Origin: Gossypium raimondii
Lineage: Eukaryota; Streptophyta; Magnoliopsida; Malvales; Malvaceae
Reading direction: 5' to 3'
DNA length: 64,000 nt
Assembly (NCBI RefSeq): GCF_025698545.1
Contig: NC_068569.1
Coordinates: 22,506,001 to 22,570,000, forward strand
Positions 52,406 to 64,000 of this stretch are shown here, in pieces (within the stretch, counting starts at the first letter, position 1; each line of letters opens with the position of its first letter). The notes beneath the pieces are model-generated. The model was not told the DNA's origin. It did not search any database and worked only from the letters and a program-made list of their open reading frames with translations. The position numbers were made by a program, and so were the translations under genes.

Positions 52406-54221
52406 AATTCATCCTTTTCCACAGAATGATTGTACTCAATCCTGTGTTCCACTTGTTTTGAACATTTAATTCAATTTCATAATTTAACATTAATTTTGTT
52501 TCAATAATAGATATGAAGAAATACATAATAAAATTCATCAATTTAATAAATAAACATTAAATTTTAACCATAACAACTTACCTGAATTGAATTGTAATAA
52601 TTGTAGAAGTTCAGGGATTATTCCGTTATTTTTCCTTTTTCATGAGTATTTGTGAAATCTTAATCTAAAATATAAAATTACTCATTCATTAACATATATT
52701 TTAGTTCCAATTCATTTCACTAATTATACCCTTCAATTTTTTCAAATTTACATAATTACCTCAACTTTTACAATTTAGTCCCTTAACTAATTAATCTATC
52801 AAATCAACTAATTTTCCTCAATTAATAATTTATCCAAATATTCTAGGCTATCAAACAGCCCTTAATAAAAAAATTAATACCAAACCCTAATATTATAACC
52901 ATTTTACAATTTGATCCTAACATCAATATTTAACAAAATTACTTTATAATATCATCATACAACAAAATTAAAACTCTAAACCCACTTGATATTAATGATC
53001 TCTTTCAATATATTAATTTAGACAATAAAACAATTCATTTCATGCAATTTTGTCATTTTGACATTTTAAAAATTACCCTTAAAATTTTACTTTTATTCAA
53101 TTTAGTCCCCGAGCCTAAAACATGCAAATTATCCATTTTAATGAAAACCTATGCTAGTTTAATATTAATATATTTTCCTCCTCCTCCTCTACATTCCACA
53201 TCTTTAATGTATATAACATGCTTATATGTAATATTATCTATAATTCTACTATTTACTTATGTTCATATCAAAGATGTCCACTTGAGTCATAGTTAATAAA
53301 TTATTTATATCTTGAGCTACAGAATTCTAAATTAAGATTCGCTTGATGTTTTTGAAACTAGACTTCAATATCTTTCTACCATAAAATTTTCAAAATTTAT
53401 AGTTTAGCCAATAAGTACAGTAAAATCTTCAAATTTATCTCTGCTCGCTATTTGATAGCTTTGACCTTTTCTTACTAAAAATTAATTATTTCTTAGTACG
53501 GGGTTTGGACGATATTTTGTTTGTTTCTCTTGAAAATAGACTCATCAAGAATTGAAACATATAAATTTAAACCCTTAATTATTTTTTTACAATTTTTGAT
53601 GATTTTCCAAAGTCAGAACAGGGGAACCTGAAATCAATCTGACCCTGTCTCATAAAAATTCATATATATCATAATATGAAATGTTTTTGCTTACACTGTT
53701 TTGTCTATGTAAAACTAGACCAAATAGGCTTTAATTTAATACTTTAATTAACCTTTAATTTAATTTCTACCATTTTTGGTGAATTTTCAAAGTCAGACTA
53801 CTACTGCTGTTCAAAACTATTTTAATGTAAAATGTTGATAACCAAATTTATAACACCCTCCTTTCCTTTCTCTACAATATTTCCCATCACTTCCTCTTAT
53901 TTCCCTTCACTAACATATCAAGAACATAGAACCTTATATAATAAAACTCTACTCTAACATCATTTTCATACTTTTTCAATAATATCAAACTCAAAAATAT
54001 ATTGAAATCTTGATGTTCTTACCTTGTCCTATTGATTTCAATCTTTAACTTGATTTTCTCTCTCCTCCAGCTTCTATTTCTTGAATCTAACTTGATATTC
54101 TAGCTCCCTATTGTCTCATTATTATTTTTCTCTCTTGGTAGCTATGGAAATTCTTTTGATTTCTAAGTGAAAATGGTGAATTTTTGGTAAAATGACCAAA
54201 TTGTCACTACACCAGAACAGG

Positions 54222-54670
54222 TTTTTAGCGGCATTTTTTTAGGCCTTTAGCGGTGCTTTTTAACGCCACTAAATCCATTTTCGGCGCTTGAAGAAGCGCC
54301 ACAAAAAATGCCGCTAACGACAACGTCGCTAACGTTTGTGGCACTTACAAAAAAAAACGCCGCTAAAGATCATGTTCTTTAACTGCGCTTAGGAAAAAAC
54401 GCCGCTAAAGATCATGTTCTTTAGCGGCGCTTAGGAAAAAACGCAGCAAAAGATCATGTTCTTTAGCGGCGTTTAGAAAAAAATGCCGCAAAAGATCATG
54501 TTCTTTAGCGGCGCTTAGGAAAAAACGTCGCTAAAGATCATGTTCTTTAGCGACGTTTTGGAAGAAAACGCCTCTAAAAGTAATGTTCTATAGCGGCGCT
54601 TGTTCAAAAACGCCGCTAAAAGTAGTGTTCTTTAGCGTTAGCAGCGCTTTTTTAGAAAACGCCACTAATT
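54222..54670. repeat. left subterminal repeats of the CACTA element
   Basis: About seven tandem units of roughly 57 bp, each containing TTTAGCGGCGCTTAGGAAAA, then ACGCCGCTAAAGATCATGTT. In each, TTAGCGGCG and CGCCGCTAA form a hairpin around a short spacer. Such arrays are the known binding sites for the small CACTA transposition protein. Confidence 0.88.
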
Positions 54671-54989
54671 TTGGGATTTTTTTAAAATAAAATTTTCTAT
54701 TTTTTTCAGCCCTCCTGCAACAACAAATCAAAAGCAACCAGATCTAAACTAACCAAAAACAATAAATTTATATAATATTTCAAATTAAATGAATAAAATA
54801 ATATTAATTGATATAAATAAAAGTGAATTTCAGACTTTTCTTTACAAAAATGTTAAAAGTATTTATGCAACATACACTATGACGGAGGAAGTTGCGACTG
54901 CTGAAACATCTTCATCATAATCTGAAGCTGCTGTTGGAGTTCGTCGTACTTTTTGCTCTGCTCTGCTTCTCTCGATGCCGCATCTTTTT

Positions 54990-56082
54990 GAAGTCATAGC
55001 TGTAGTTCTTCACATTTCTTTTGAACCTCTGCTTCTATCGCTGCTTCTCTTACTGCGGCATCTGCTTCCCTCACTGCCGCCTCTGATTTAAGTTGTTGCT
55101 GAAGTTCTTCATATTTGCTTTGAACCTCAAATGTGGTCGCTTGCATCTGAGCCATCTGGTCTTTTAACCTCTGAACTTCAGCTTGAGATTGACTCCCCGA
55201 AGCTATGTATTGGTGCGAGCTGGATCCAAAATATTGGGTTGGGCTGATAAAAGATCCTTGAAATCGAACCCGACCATACTTTTCAGGACCCAAAACTTCA
55301 GTAATAATCCGGTTATCAATGTCTTCAAGATGAACAGAACTATCACTAGAAGCAATCGCTTCATACTCTGTCTTTTTTCCTTTAATTTTTCCTAATAAAT
55401 AAATCACATAGTTAGGAACGCAATATATAGTAAAAAAAACAAATGCAATATAACAATAGTCGCATTACAAGTAATGAATTAAACCATTAGAAAATAAACA
55501 CTATAAATAACTAAAACAAGTGAAATCGTATTAAGTAAGCGTACCATAATTTCACCACTTGAGTCATAGCAGATCCATCTTTCTTCTTATGTGTAATTTC
55601 AAAAGTTGAAGGCGTCCAACTTTTGACCGGACGACTGTTCCTACAATATAGTAGTAAAAATATTATTTAATAGAAAGTTATACATATTTGAGAATTAAAA
55701 ATTAAAATACCTCCGCCTCACTACACATGCAAAACTTCTCGAATCTTACTGTTTGAGTGAATTTTTGTTGTTTGTACCGCTTTTTCCAACTCGTTCACGA
55801 TCCTCGTTATAAAAATTTTAGTACGTAAATAGTAAATACTATAAACCAAAATAATTACAATAGTTTGGAAGTACGTCGTATCTCGCCTTTCTGAGAATGC
55901 CAAAATCTAACCGCATCTTCCAATTGGTACCTCAACATACCCGGCGGGACATTTTGCAATTTCTCATCGAGGGTTGTTTTTGTCTTAAAATCATTTTTCT
56001 TCAAAGTACTTTTATTGTCTCTCCATCTTTTTCCCAATGCCTTCTTTACATAAGCATCCGAGACCTCTAAAGCAAACCTCGC
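54990..56082 (-). pseudogene. Transposase_24-type CACTA accessory protein, broken
   Basis: Exon-like blocks on the minus strand: 56082 to about 55870 (FALEVSDAYVKKALGKRW, then RDNKSTLKKNDFK and LEDAVRFWHSQKGE); about 55820-55710 (RERVGKSGTNNKNSL, then SRSFACVVRRR); about 55640-55545 (NSRPVKSWTPSTFEITHKKK, then DGSAMTQVVKL); and 55391-54994 (GKIKGKKTEYEA through a Gln/Ala/Glu-rich coiled coil). This order is that of plant Ptta/En/Spm Transposase_24 proteins, the DNA-binding or accessory product of CACTA elements. A TAA (55746-55748) falls in frame in the second block, and the N-terminus is not recognisable, so it is probably inactive. Confidence 0.75.
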
Positions 56083-56154
56083 CTACAAAAAACACAAGTT
56101 AATAAAGTGTATTCTTCCCTTCTGAACAATTATTTAATTTATGTAAGGTATGTC

Positions 56155-56665
56155 AGTTATGTAAGTTATATACTTTAAAAATTGTTATGTAATTTAAAAA
56201 TTGTTATGCAAGTTTATATGTAAGTTTATGTATTGTATGTTATTTAAGATATGCATGTATTATGTAAGTTTATATATAAGTTATGATATGATTGATAAAT
56301 TTAAGTTATGCTATGATTGATAAATTTTGAAAAATATATAGATTTTAAAATATATATTAAAATGTATATAAATATTTATAAGTTATGTAAGTTATATAAT
56401 TTAAAAATTGTTATGTAATTTAAAATTGTTATGCAAGTTTATATGCATGTTTATGTATTGTATGTTATTTAAGATATGCATGTATTAGGTAAGTTTATAT
56501 ATAAGTTATGATATGATTGATAAATTTAAGTTATGCTATGATTGATAAATTTTGAAAAAATATAGATTTTAAAATATATATTAAAATGTATAAAAATATT
56601 TATAAGTTATGTAAGTTATATAATTTAAAAATTGTTATGTAATTTAAAAATTGTTTACTAATAAA
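56155..56665. repeat. tandem repeat of about 225 bp
   Basis: The word AGTTATGTAAGTTATA recurs at 56155, 56381 and 56605, with nearly identical AT-rich sequence between, giving two full copies and a partial third. Copies differ by a few substitutions and small indels, indicating a recent local duplication inside the CACTA body. Confidence 0.88.
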
Positions 56666-56669
56666 TTTG

Positions 56670-58800
56670 AAATATAGGTTATATATCCAAAGGACATTTA
56701 TTCGATAAATTATAAAATTTATTATTAATAAAATTGGAATATAGGTTATATGTCCATATTAATATATGTTATATATTAAAAAAATTTTGTCTTATAATAT
56801 ATGAGTAATATTTGTGTCCCAAAATGATTGCGTTTTTTGCACGAAAGGTTGCGCACTAAATTCGGTATCGGTAGATGGTTGATTTAGCAGCAAAAAACAA
56901 TAAAATGTACCATCTTAGCAGCAAAAACAGATGAAAAGGTACAATCTAATTAGCTACAAAAGCCAATTAAAATCCTTTATATCCTAAATCCAAAACCATT
57001 TAAATTACAAAACTCAAGAATTTTTCTAAACTTATGCATTATTTAATCATTTGAAATATAACATTACAAAGAACCCAAATCGAATCTGAACCTAAAACAA
57101 AATTACATGAACTAAAAACTTTAAATCAATTCAGTTCACAATTGCAATTATATTTGATTTCAATTTGGATCTTTACAAACCATGGGAATACTGTATAATA
57201 GTTGCAATTATATTCCATAACAGAAATTAATTCAAACACTTAGTAGAAAGATGGAGCAAAAAACATCTTCAAGACCAGAACAATAACCAGAAATAAATAC
57301 AATAAGCAGCAACATTAACCACAACGTGCAGCAAAAAAAGAACTGAATTGATTTTAATCCCTAACATTAATCAGCAACATTAAGCAGAACTTCCAGCAAA
57401 AAAGAACTTGCAGCCACATTAACCAAATACCAAATTATAACAGTCCCAAATACAAAGATACCAATTATAAAAACAGTCCAAAATCACATGTCAAATTATA
57501 AAACGAAAAAACAAGTTAAAATAAAGGATCAACTTACCTTTCTATGTATTGCTTTAAACTAGTGAGAGGTACCAAATTTGCAGACTAGATTGCCAAAACT
57601 AAAATGCTGCAACCAAATGAAAGAAAAAATTAACTAAGGAAAAACTAAACTTGTTCAACTTCATAACTAAAACAAATTTACATGAACTTAAGTGAAAAAT
57701 CAACTGTCAAATTATCTAAATCAAAATATTATAATAGTGTATTTTATATATAAAATTTTCTTAAATTTAATCTTGATTAAACCTAAATTTTATCTTGATT
57801 AAACCTACGAGAAAGACTTTAAACAAAAACAATTAGAAATACAAAACAAGGTTTACAATATGCTGCAAAATCATTTTTAATTAATCAATTAACTTTAACC
57901 ACAAACAAATTACAAAAATATATACATACAAAAATTACTTATGCATTCGAAAGCATACCATTCCTCTGTCAAAATGTAATACAGTTACATAAAATAACTG
58001 TGGGGTAACATAAAATAATAAATAAAGTGGGTAAAAACCTAACGTAAAGAAAAGATTGTGAATTAAACGCTTTATTCATGTATGATGGTTGCAGAGTTAG
58101 GGATGATGTTTGCTGCATTAAATTTTCATAGGGTTTTGCTAAGAGTGTATTCGGCAAATTATGTATGTGCAGGCTTGTGTGTGTAGCATACAAGAATTTT
58201 GGTAAACACTAACAACTATATTCCCCAATTACATCTTGACTGAACCTATTCCTTAAACAACAAAGAACAACTCAGATTCTTCCCTTCTGAACAATTTTAT
58301 TTTTCTTCTCTTAGTCAGATTTGTTAACAAATCCTCAAAACCCTAAACAAATAAATTCGTAAAGCTACATTTAAGAGATGCGAATTTCATACCTAAACGA
58401 AGACAAAGAGTTCTGGAAATCGGGCTGGATGTGATTCAACCGTACTAAAAAATTCCACTGTTTTATGTGTTCGGCAACCCTAAGTCCATGGACGAAATGG
58501 ATTGTTAACGATATTGAACCCTAAACACGAAAAAAAGGGAAATAAAACCGGTTCGTGCTTACCCCAAAAACTATTCCACTGTTCATCTTCCTCTAAATGC
58601 TGTGAGGATTTGAACGCACTATACCGACGAAATGAAGAACCGAATAGACTAAATAACTCCGTCAATGTCTCAAATTAGGGGAGTGGAGGAGATATCGGCT
58701 AAGGAAATTAGGGATTTGGAAGGGGAAGGGGAAGGGGAATGAAACTGAGTTTAGGGGCTGGGTACGGGTTTTAGGGTTCGAAAGGGGTCAAAGTATGTGA
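56670..58800. other. CACTA internal sequence without recognised genes
   Basis: AT-rich internal DNA between the Transposase_24 remnant and the right subterminal repeats. No TNP2-like catalytic domain is visible in any frame. Short frames such as 58480-58665 (minus) have no domain. Splice-like motifs near 57.54 and 58.39 kb suggest leader exons of the minus-strand transposon gene, which is speculative. Confidence 0.4.
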
Positions 58801-58849
58801 CGCCAAGCAGAACGACGACGTTCTGAATAACAGAACTGTTCCTCAACCG

Positions 58850-59395
58850 AAACGGTGATGTTTTGAAAATTTTTTAATACACATTTGTGGCGTTTTCATA
58901 CTAAACGCCGCTAAAGCTTACAGTTGCTACGTTTTAAATACAAACGCCACTAAAGAGTTCAAATCATTCAAGAAAACGACGTCGTTTTCGTTCACAAAAA
59001 CATATACGGATTTGTGGCTTTTCTATAAAAACGCCACTACTGTATACCTTCTGTGGCGTTTTTCATACAAACGCCACTAAATTTCAAATTCATGTAATGA
59101 AACGGTGACGTTCTGAACATTTTGTAATACACATTTGTGGCGTTTCTATACCAAACACCGCTAAAGATAACATTTTGCGGCGTTTTAAATAAAAACGCCA
59201 GTAAGGAGTTCAAATCATTTAAGAAAACGACGCCGTTTTTGTACAGAGAAACATTTATGTATTTGCGGCGTTTCAATATAAAACGCCACTATAGCACTAA
59301 AATTCAAATTCCTTTAGCCAAACGGTGCCATTTTACGTAATTTTAAACACATTTTTGCGGCGTTTCTGGCCGAAACGCCACTAGAGTAAATAATT
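58850..59395. repeat. right subterminal repeats, inner block
   Basis: Units containing TTTGTGGCGTTT and AAACGCC(G/A)CTAAAG alternate with a second palindrome of type AAAACGACGTCGTTTT (perfect at about 58974-58989, degenerate elsewhere). About five pairs are present at 50-60 bp spacing. Confidence 0.85.
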
Positions 59396-59619
59396 TCCAA
59401 TTATTTAATAATTTAAAAAAATTAAAATATCATACAACAATATGACAATATTATTTTTAATTCTATTAAATGGGAAATTTGATTTTTAGTGATGGTTTTT
59501 TATTAAAATTTAATGTAGGAACTTAATCCGTAGATAGTGTTTGTATTTTTCTAAAACATCAAATTAAAAATTAAATTCGGTGAAGTCAAGTTGTAATCTT
59601 CAAAAATACTAATTAACCT

Positions 59620-60190
59620 AGACCCTAAACCACAACCCTTATCCCTTAAACCATAACCTTTATCCCCTAAACCCTAAACCCTAAACCCTAAACTATATTC
59701 CTTAGACCTTAAACCCTAAACCCTAATCCAGTTTAGGGTACGTATAACCCTAAACCTTTAACCCTAAACACTAAACCCTTAACCCTTGATCCTAAATTGA
59801 CCTAGCCCCTCTTATCCCTTCAACCCTAAATTTTAATCCTATAATTCATAAACCATGACCTTTAACCCCTTAACACCTACACCCTAAGCCCCGACCTCAA
59901 ATGATAAACCACAAACCATAATACATAACCCTTAACCATATCCCCTAAACCTTCAATCATAAAACATTAACTATAAACCCCTAACCCCTAACCTTTAACC
60001 CTAAACACTTAAACCCCGACCATTGCACCATAATCCCTAAACCCCTAACTCAGCCTAAACCTTAAACCCTGAATCATAGAACATATAAACATGCTTAAAT
60101 CCTAAACCCTAAATTATAAAACATATATAAACTATAAACCTTAAATCTTAAACCTCAACCCTTAAACAATAAACAATAAACTGTAAGGCC
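59620..60190. repeat. internal telomere-like CCCTAAA block within the CACTA element
   Basis: Four perfect consecutive CCCTAAA heptamers lie at about 59665-59692, with further perfect pairs at about 59711-59725. Many degenerate units (CCTTAAA, CCATAACC, CCCTAACC) extend for more than 500 bp, mainly in one orientation with one inverted TTTAGGG near 59731. Subterminal CACTA repeats lie on both sides, so this is not a chromosome end. Confidence 0.9.
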
Positions 60191-60237
60191 TAAACAGGCA
60201 ATGCATTGAAAGCTCAACAAAAAAAATATTGTTTTGC

Positions 60238-61135
60238 TTAACAATTTGCGGCGCTTCCCCAAAACGCGCCACTAATGTCTCTAAACCTCCACCGCAAAAC
60301 GATGCCGTTTGCTTAAATCTTTTTGCGGTGCTTACAACAAAGCGCCGCTAATGCTTAACTTATGCGGCATTTTTAAAGGTTGCGCCGCTAATGTACCTAA
60401 ACCTATACAACAAAACGACGTCGTTTTAATTAAAATTATTCAAAATTATTCAACAAAGCAGCTAAGCTAATGCTTGACATTTGCGGCGTTTTTAACAAAC
60501 CGCCACTAATGTTCCTAAGCACAACACAAAACGACGGCGTATGCATAAAACTTATTGCGGCACTTAATTAGAACGCTGCTAATGGTTTACTTCAGCGGCG
60601 ATTTATTATAAGCGCCACCATAGTGTATAAAACTCATCACGAAAACGGCGTCGTTCAGTAAAATATTTTGTAGCGTTCCAGTAAAGCGCCGCTGAAGCCA
60701 TAGCGGCGCTTCATTTAAAACGCCACTATTTCTCTATAAATTTTAATAGAAAACGGCGTCGTTCGCTGGAAAACTTTGTCGCGCTTTTGTGAACGCGCCG
60801 CGAATACAGGATATTTTGCGGCGTTCACTTATAAACGCCACTAATGTCATCAAACGTAAATCAATACGGTGTCGTCTGTTAACCACTTTTGCGGCGCTTC
60901 TTGATAAAGCGCCGCTAATGTTTGTCTTTGCGGCGTTTCCATTGAAGCGCCACTAATGTCTTCGAATCTGACTATGAAAACGGTACCGTTTACCTAACTC
61001 AGTTGCGGCGCTTGTGGGTAATCGTCGCTGTTGCTTGTAATTTGTGGCATTTTTTAACACTCGCCGCTATTGCTCGGTTTTTTGTGGCATTTGAATTTTA
61101 AACGCCGCTAAATGCGCCGCTAAAGGCCTCTTTTG
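60238..61135. repeat. right subterminal repeats, outer block
   Basis: More than ten units with TTGCGGCGCTT and AAAGCGCCGCTAATG form hairpins, interleaved with AAAACG(A/G)CG(T/C)CGTTT palindromes. The repeats continue to within 20 bases of the right CACTA terminus. Confidence 0.88.
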
Positions 61136-61528
61136 GTGTAGTGTGTAAATAAAGGAAAATTTCTTTCTTCTCTTTTCTTCTCACGTGGATGCATGGAAAG
61201 ATGATGAAAATTCTTCATCTTTCTTTCTTCTTATACTAAATAAAATAATAATAAAATATCTCATTAAAATATTAATAAAATAATATTTATCTAATTAAAT
61301 AATTATAAAATATCATCAATATATCTCTAATATCATTGTTGCCTTCTAGAGTTCTCTCTCTTTCTAATTGACCATTTTTCCATTTATGGTCTTTTAAAAT
61401 TTCATCCTAGAGTCATCACTTAATTTGATAAAATTACAATTTAGTCCCTTATAATTCTTCACCTATTCAATTTGGTCCTAATTCATCCATTTTCCTTAGT
61501 TTCTAGATCATTCCAGCCTTAAAATATT

Positions 61529-64000
61529 TATAACAGCCCTTTTTTTTTGGGCCAAATCAGAACAGTGGTTTTGGGACCACAAATCTAAAGTTGAAATGCT
61601 TTTATTATTATTATTTTATTGCTTACAGCATGAATATATGATGGTGTGAAATTTTCGTAAAGAAATTTTACCGTTTAAATGCTTAATTCGGTGAAAATGA
61701 CTAAATCGCGTAAAGCGTAAAAGTTGTGTTCTATAAGCTAAATGTTTCAAATAGCTATAGAATATTAAAGTAAAGGTCCTTATGTGATAATTAGCCCAAT
61801 TGTGAGTTAGTGGAGGATATTTGGTTTGGCATTTGTGTAAATATGAATTTATTTTAATGGCAAATTAGTAAAATGTTAAATAATGTTTAATTAAATAAAA
61901 CAAAAAAAAACCATTTTTATGCTATCATCTTTCTCCATAGTCGAGTATCAAAAGAAAAAGATGAGTTTGGGAGCTTTGAGCATTCGGTTCATGCATGTTT
62001 CAATTGTAAGTCCATTTTGACTCGGTTTTTGATGATTTTTATGTTTTTGTGATCATTGCAACTAGTACTAGCTAGCCCGTGTCTTCAATTTCAAAATTGT
62101 TAAAGTAGTTGAATATTTCCATTGTTGAATGCATGAGCATTTTGTTAGTTGATGATGGAAAATAAATCATTGTTGTTAGATGTACAAGTTTTGTAAAGTG
62201 AATTTTGGTAAAAATGTCAATTTTGGATTAAATTGTGAAATATAAAAATTTAGTGGTTGAATTTTAAAATAGATGAAAAATATGGCTGATATGAATTTGT
62301 ATTAAATTGAATGAATTGTGATTGTTTGTAACAAGGACTAAATTGTGATAAATGTGAAAGTCTAGAGGCTAATGTGTAAATATGCCCAAATGTGTGTTGA
62401 CTAAATTGAGAGATTATGTGATTAAATGAGTTGAATTTGTTATAATATAGATCAAGAAAAGAGGAACCCGAACTTAGATCGAGGCAAGAACAAAGTACTT
62501 GACTAATCGACTAATTTTGTCATTTTTACGTCCGAGGTAAGTTCGTATGTAATATGTACTATTTTATCAATTTATTTTTTATGTTTTGGAATAAATTAAA
62601 ATGTGAATGTAAGGCTATAATAGCATTCGGTGATGATTCAAAAGTATATGGCACTAAGTGTGCGATACTGAGAGAGCTTCGATTTAATGTGATGGCACTA
62701 AGTGTGCGACATCGTTATAGCTTCGGCTAATCATATAGCACTAAGTGTGCAAGATCTTTAAGCATTGAAAGGTTTCGGGATGGTTTAACATATTGAGCGA
62801 AAATGTGAGAATGTGATAAATAAATACAAGATAGTACAAATACGTACAAAACCTATGTGGTTGTTGATACTATGTGTATAAGGTTTGATGGAATATATAT
62901 AAATGAGTAATGATCATATGAAATGAAATGGAAAGTTTGTGTATTGATAAGCAAATTATCATGAAATGCTTATTGACTGTATTGTATATCCAATTGATAG
63001 ATTAAGTTTAATTGTATACGAACTTACTAAGCTATAAAGCTTACTCTGTGTTTTCTGTGTGTGCCTTGTAGTGAAATCAAGCCAGCTCGGATCCGGAGAC
63101 CGTCAGCGACTCAATCACACTATCAGATATTTTAGTTGGTAGTTTTGAAGCTTTGTATATATGTTATATGGCATGTATAGACTAGTGCCAATCGGATACA
63201 TTTTGGGATATGAAATTAGCCATGTGAGTTGACTTGTAAATGATGTATAGGCTAGTGTCAATAGGATACGTTTTGAGATATGAAATTAGCCATGTGAGTT
63301 GGCTTGTAAATGATGTATAGGCTAGTTTTATTATGGATAGTTTTAAATTGTATATAAGTAGCCATGCGAAATGGCTTAAAAGTTAAATTAATGATGATGT
63401 ATAATCGACCATGTAATTAGATCAAATTGGGAAGTATGTTATGGTATATTTTGTGTGATGGATGGTGGCAATTCAGTTTGTGTGATGACAAGGTAGTTGA
63501 TAGATGTGTTTTTGATTTGTGGTACACGTTCCTATAAGTTATGAGGTGATTATGTCATTGCTTGTGAATTGGTCATTTTGGTACATATAGTTAATGGTGA
63601 ATGATGATCATGTTTTGTGAAATACTTGTGGTCATAATGATGATTATAAAGTGTCTTGTTATTAGTATTATTTGGTCATGAGATGTTATAAAATTTGTGA
63701 GATTTAATGGTTATATTGGTAGGACTTTTGTGGCTAATTTGATAGTCAAATAGGTGAGAAATGAATTGGTTGTGTATATGTGATTTTGGCATATGCTCGG
63801 TATATGAAATGTAATGATATATGCTTGAATATATTTTAAGTATTCGAATGACATGAATTTGATGGTACTAAGGTTCGAACATTGGATTTATGAAGCACAT
63901 GTAATGTATTATTGATGTATGATAGTTTGGTTCGAAAATTTGATTAGGTAAATGGTAATGAAATGGTTGAATTTTGAAGCATGATTTGAAAATGTGATTT
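61529..64000 (+). mobile_element. 5' part of another long LTR, running off the window
   Basis: Starts TATAACAGCCC, then CAGAACAGTGG; it resembles the start of the 15.5-kb LTR with the terminal TG mutated to TA. At 62.65-62.75 kb it has three GCACTAAGTGTGC motifs, equivalent in position to the hairpin array of the other LTRs. The end lies beyond the window, so length and target duplication are unknown. Confidence 0.55.
62645..62755 (+). repeat. three GCACTAAGTGTGC hairpin motifs
   Basis: The 13-mer recurs three times at about 40-bp spacing, each with a 4-bp stem (GCAC/GTGC) and 5-base loop, followed by a CTTCG-containing spacer. Confidence 0.8.

Larger units (their letters stand above)
54205..61143. 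mobile_element. CACTA (En/Spm) DNA transposon, non-autonomous, 6.94 kb
   Basis: The element starts CACTACACCAGAACAG and ends TTTTGGTGTAGTG, inverted termini with the CACTA signature. It is flanked by the 3-bp duplication TGT (54202-54204 and 61144-61146). Long arrays of GCGGCG/CGCCGC hairpin repeats fill the subterminal regions. The body holds a broken Transposase_24-type gene, a 225-bp tandem repeat and a telomere-like block, but I see no TNP2 catalytic transposase. It sits inside an older LTR, which continues on both sides. Confidence 0.93.
50513..61528 (-). mobile_element. long LTR in reverse orientation, split by a CACTA element
   Basis: Starts TGTAACGCCCCTAACCCG, close to the inner LTR at 25.9 kb, and stays homologous to it to about 53.15 kb. 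The stretch 53.9-54.2 kb plus 61.15-61.53 kb matches the 15.1-kb LTR in reverse, and the CACTA element interrupts it in the middle. The right terminus is not seen: homology stops where another LTR begins at 61529. The left flank CAAGT has no partner in the window. A chimera of two LTRs is possible. Confidence 0.55.

Noticed and set aside
54222-54670. CRISPR-like regularly spaced array
   Set aside because: Spacers are themselves repeated, the units are hairpins, and the context is a plant CACTA terminus.
59620-60190. Chromosome end
   Set aside because: Telomere-like units are degenerate and embedded in a CACTA element with intact termini and further sequence on both sides.

Overview
The window is plant nuclear DNA, from a eudicot and most likely cotton (Gossypium, Malvaceae). 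The evidence is intron-rich genes with GT-AG borders and Arabidopsis-like exon structure, a MIR394 hairpin, AT-rich intergenic DNA, long TGTAACA...TGTTACA retrotransposon LTRs with the degenerate CACACGG/CCGTGTG palindromes common in cotton LTRs, and a CACTA DNA transposon. The genus is an inference.

Five protein genes were rebuilt exon by exon, all with continuous frames: an SKS5-like SKU5-family protein (+, 0.4-4.7 kb, 541 aa), TCP-1/CCT chaperonin subunit beta (+, 6.1-9.9 kb, 527 aa), peroxisomal enoyl-CoA hydratase 2 (-, 10.3-12.9 kb, 308 aa), an AMY2-type alpha-amylase (-, 34.8-38.1 kb, 410 aa) and a delta-type phospholipase D (-, 40.6-44.4 kb, 840 aa). A MIR394 precursor lies on the minus strand at 23.3 kb. 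CCT2 and ECH2 are convergent. The genes do not form a pathway; they are a collinear block. SKS5, ECH2, MIR394B and AMY2 are close neighbours on Arabidopsis chromosome 1, as I recall it, so the arrangement looks like ancestral microsynteny stretched by transposons.

The 22 kb between ECH2 and AMY2 holds two nests, each a solo-type LTR inside another (15.1-19.8 kb and 25.5-31.6 kb), with MIR394 between them. From 47.5 kb to the right edge are more related LTRs and a 6.9-kb CACTA element (54205-61143) with a 3-bp target duplication. It carries a broken Transposase_24-type gene, arrays of two interleaved palindromes and an internal block of telomere-like CCCTAAA repeats. MITE-like foldbacks lie in introns of the SKS5-like gene and CCT2 and in intergenic DNA, and a decayed Ty3/gypsy gag lies between AMY2 and PLD. 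No CRISPR, rRNA or tRNA was recognised.
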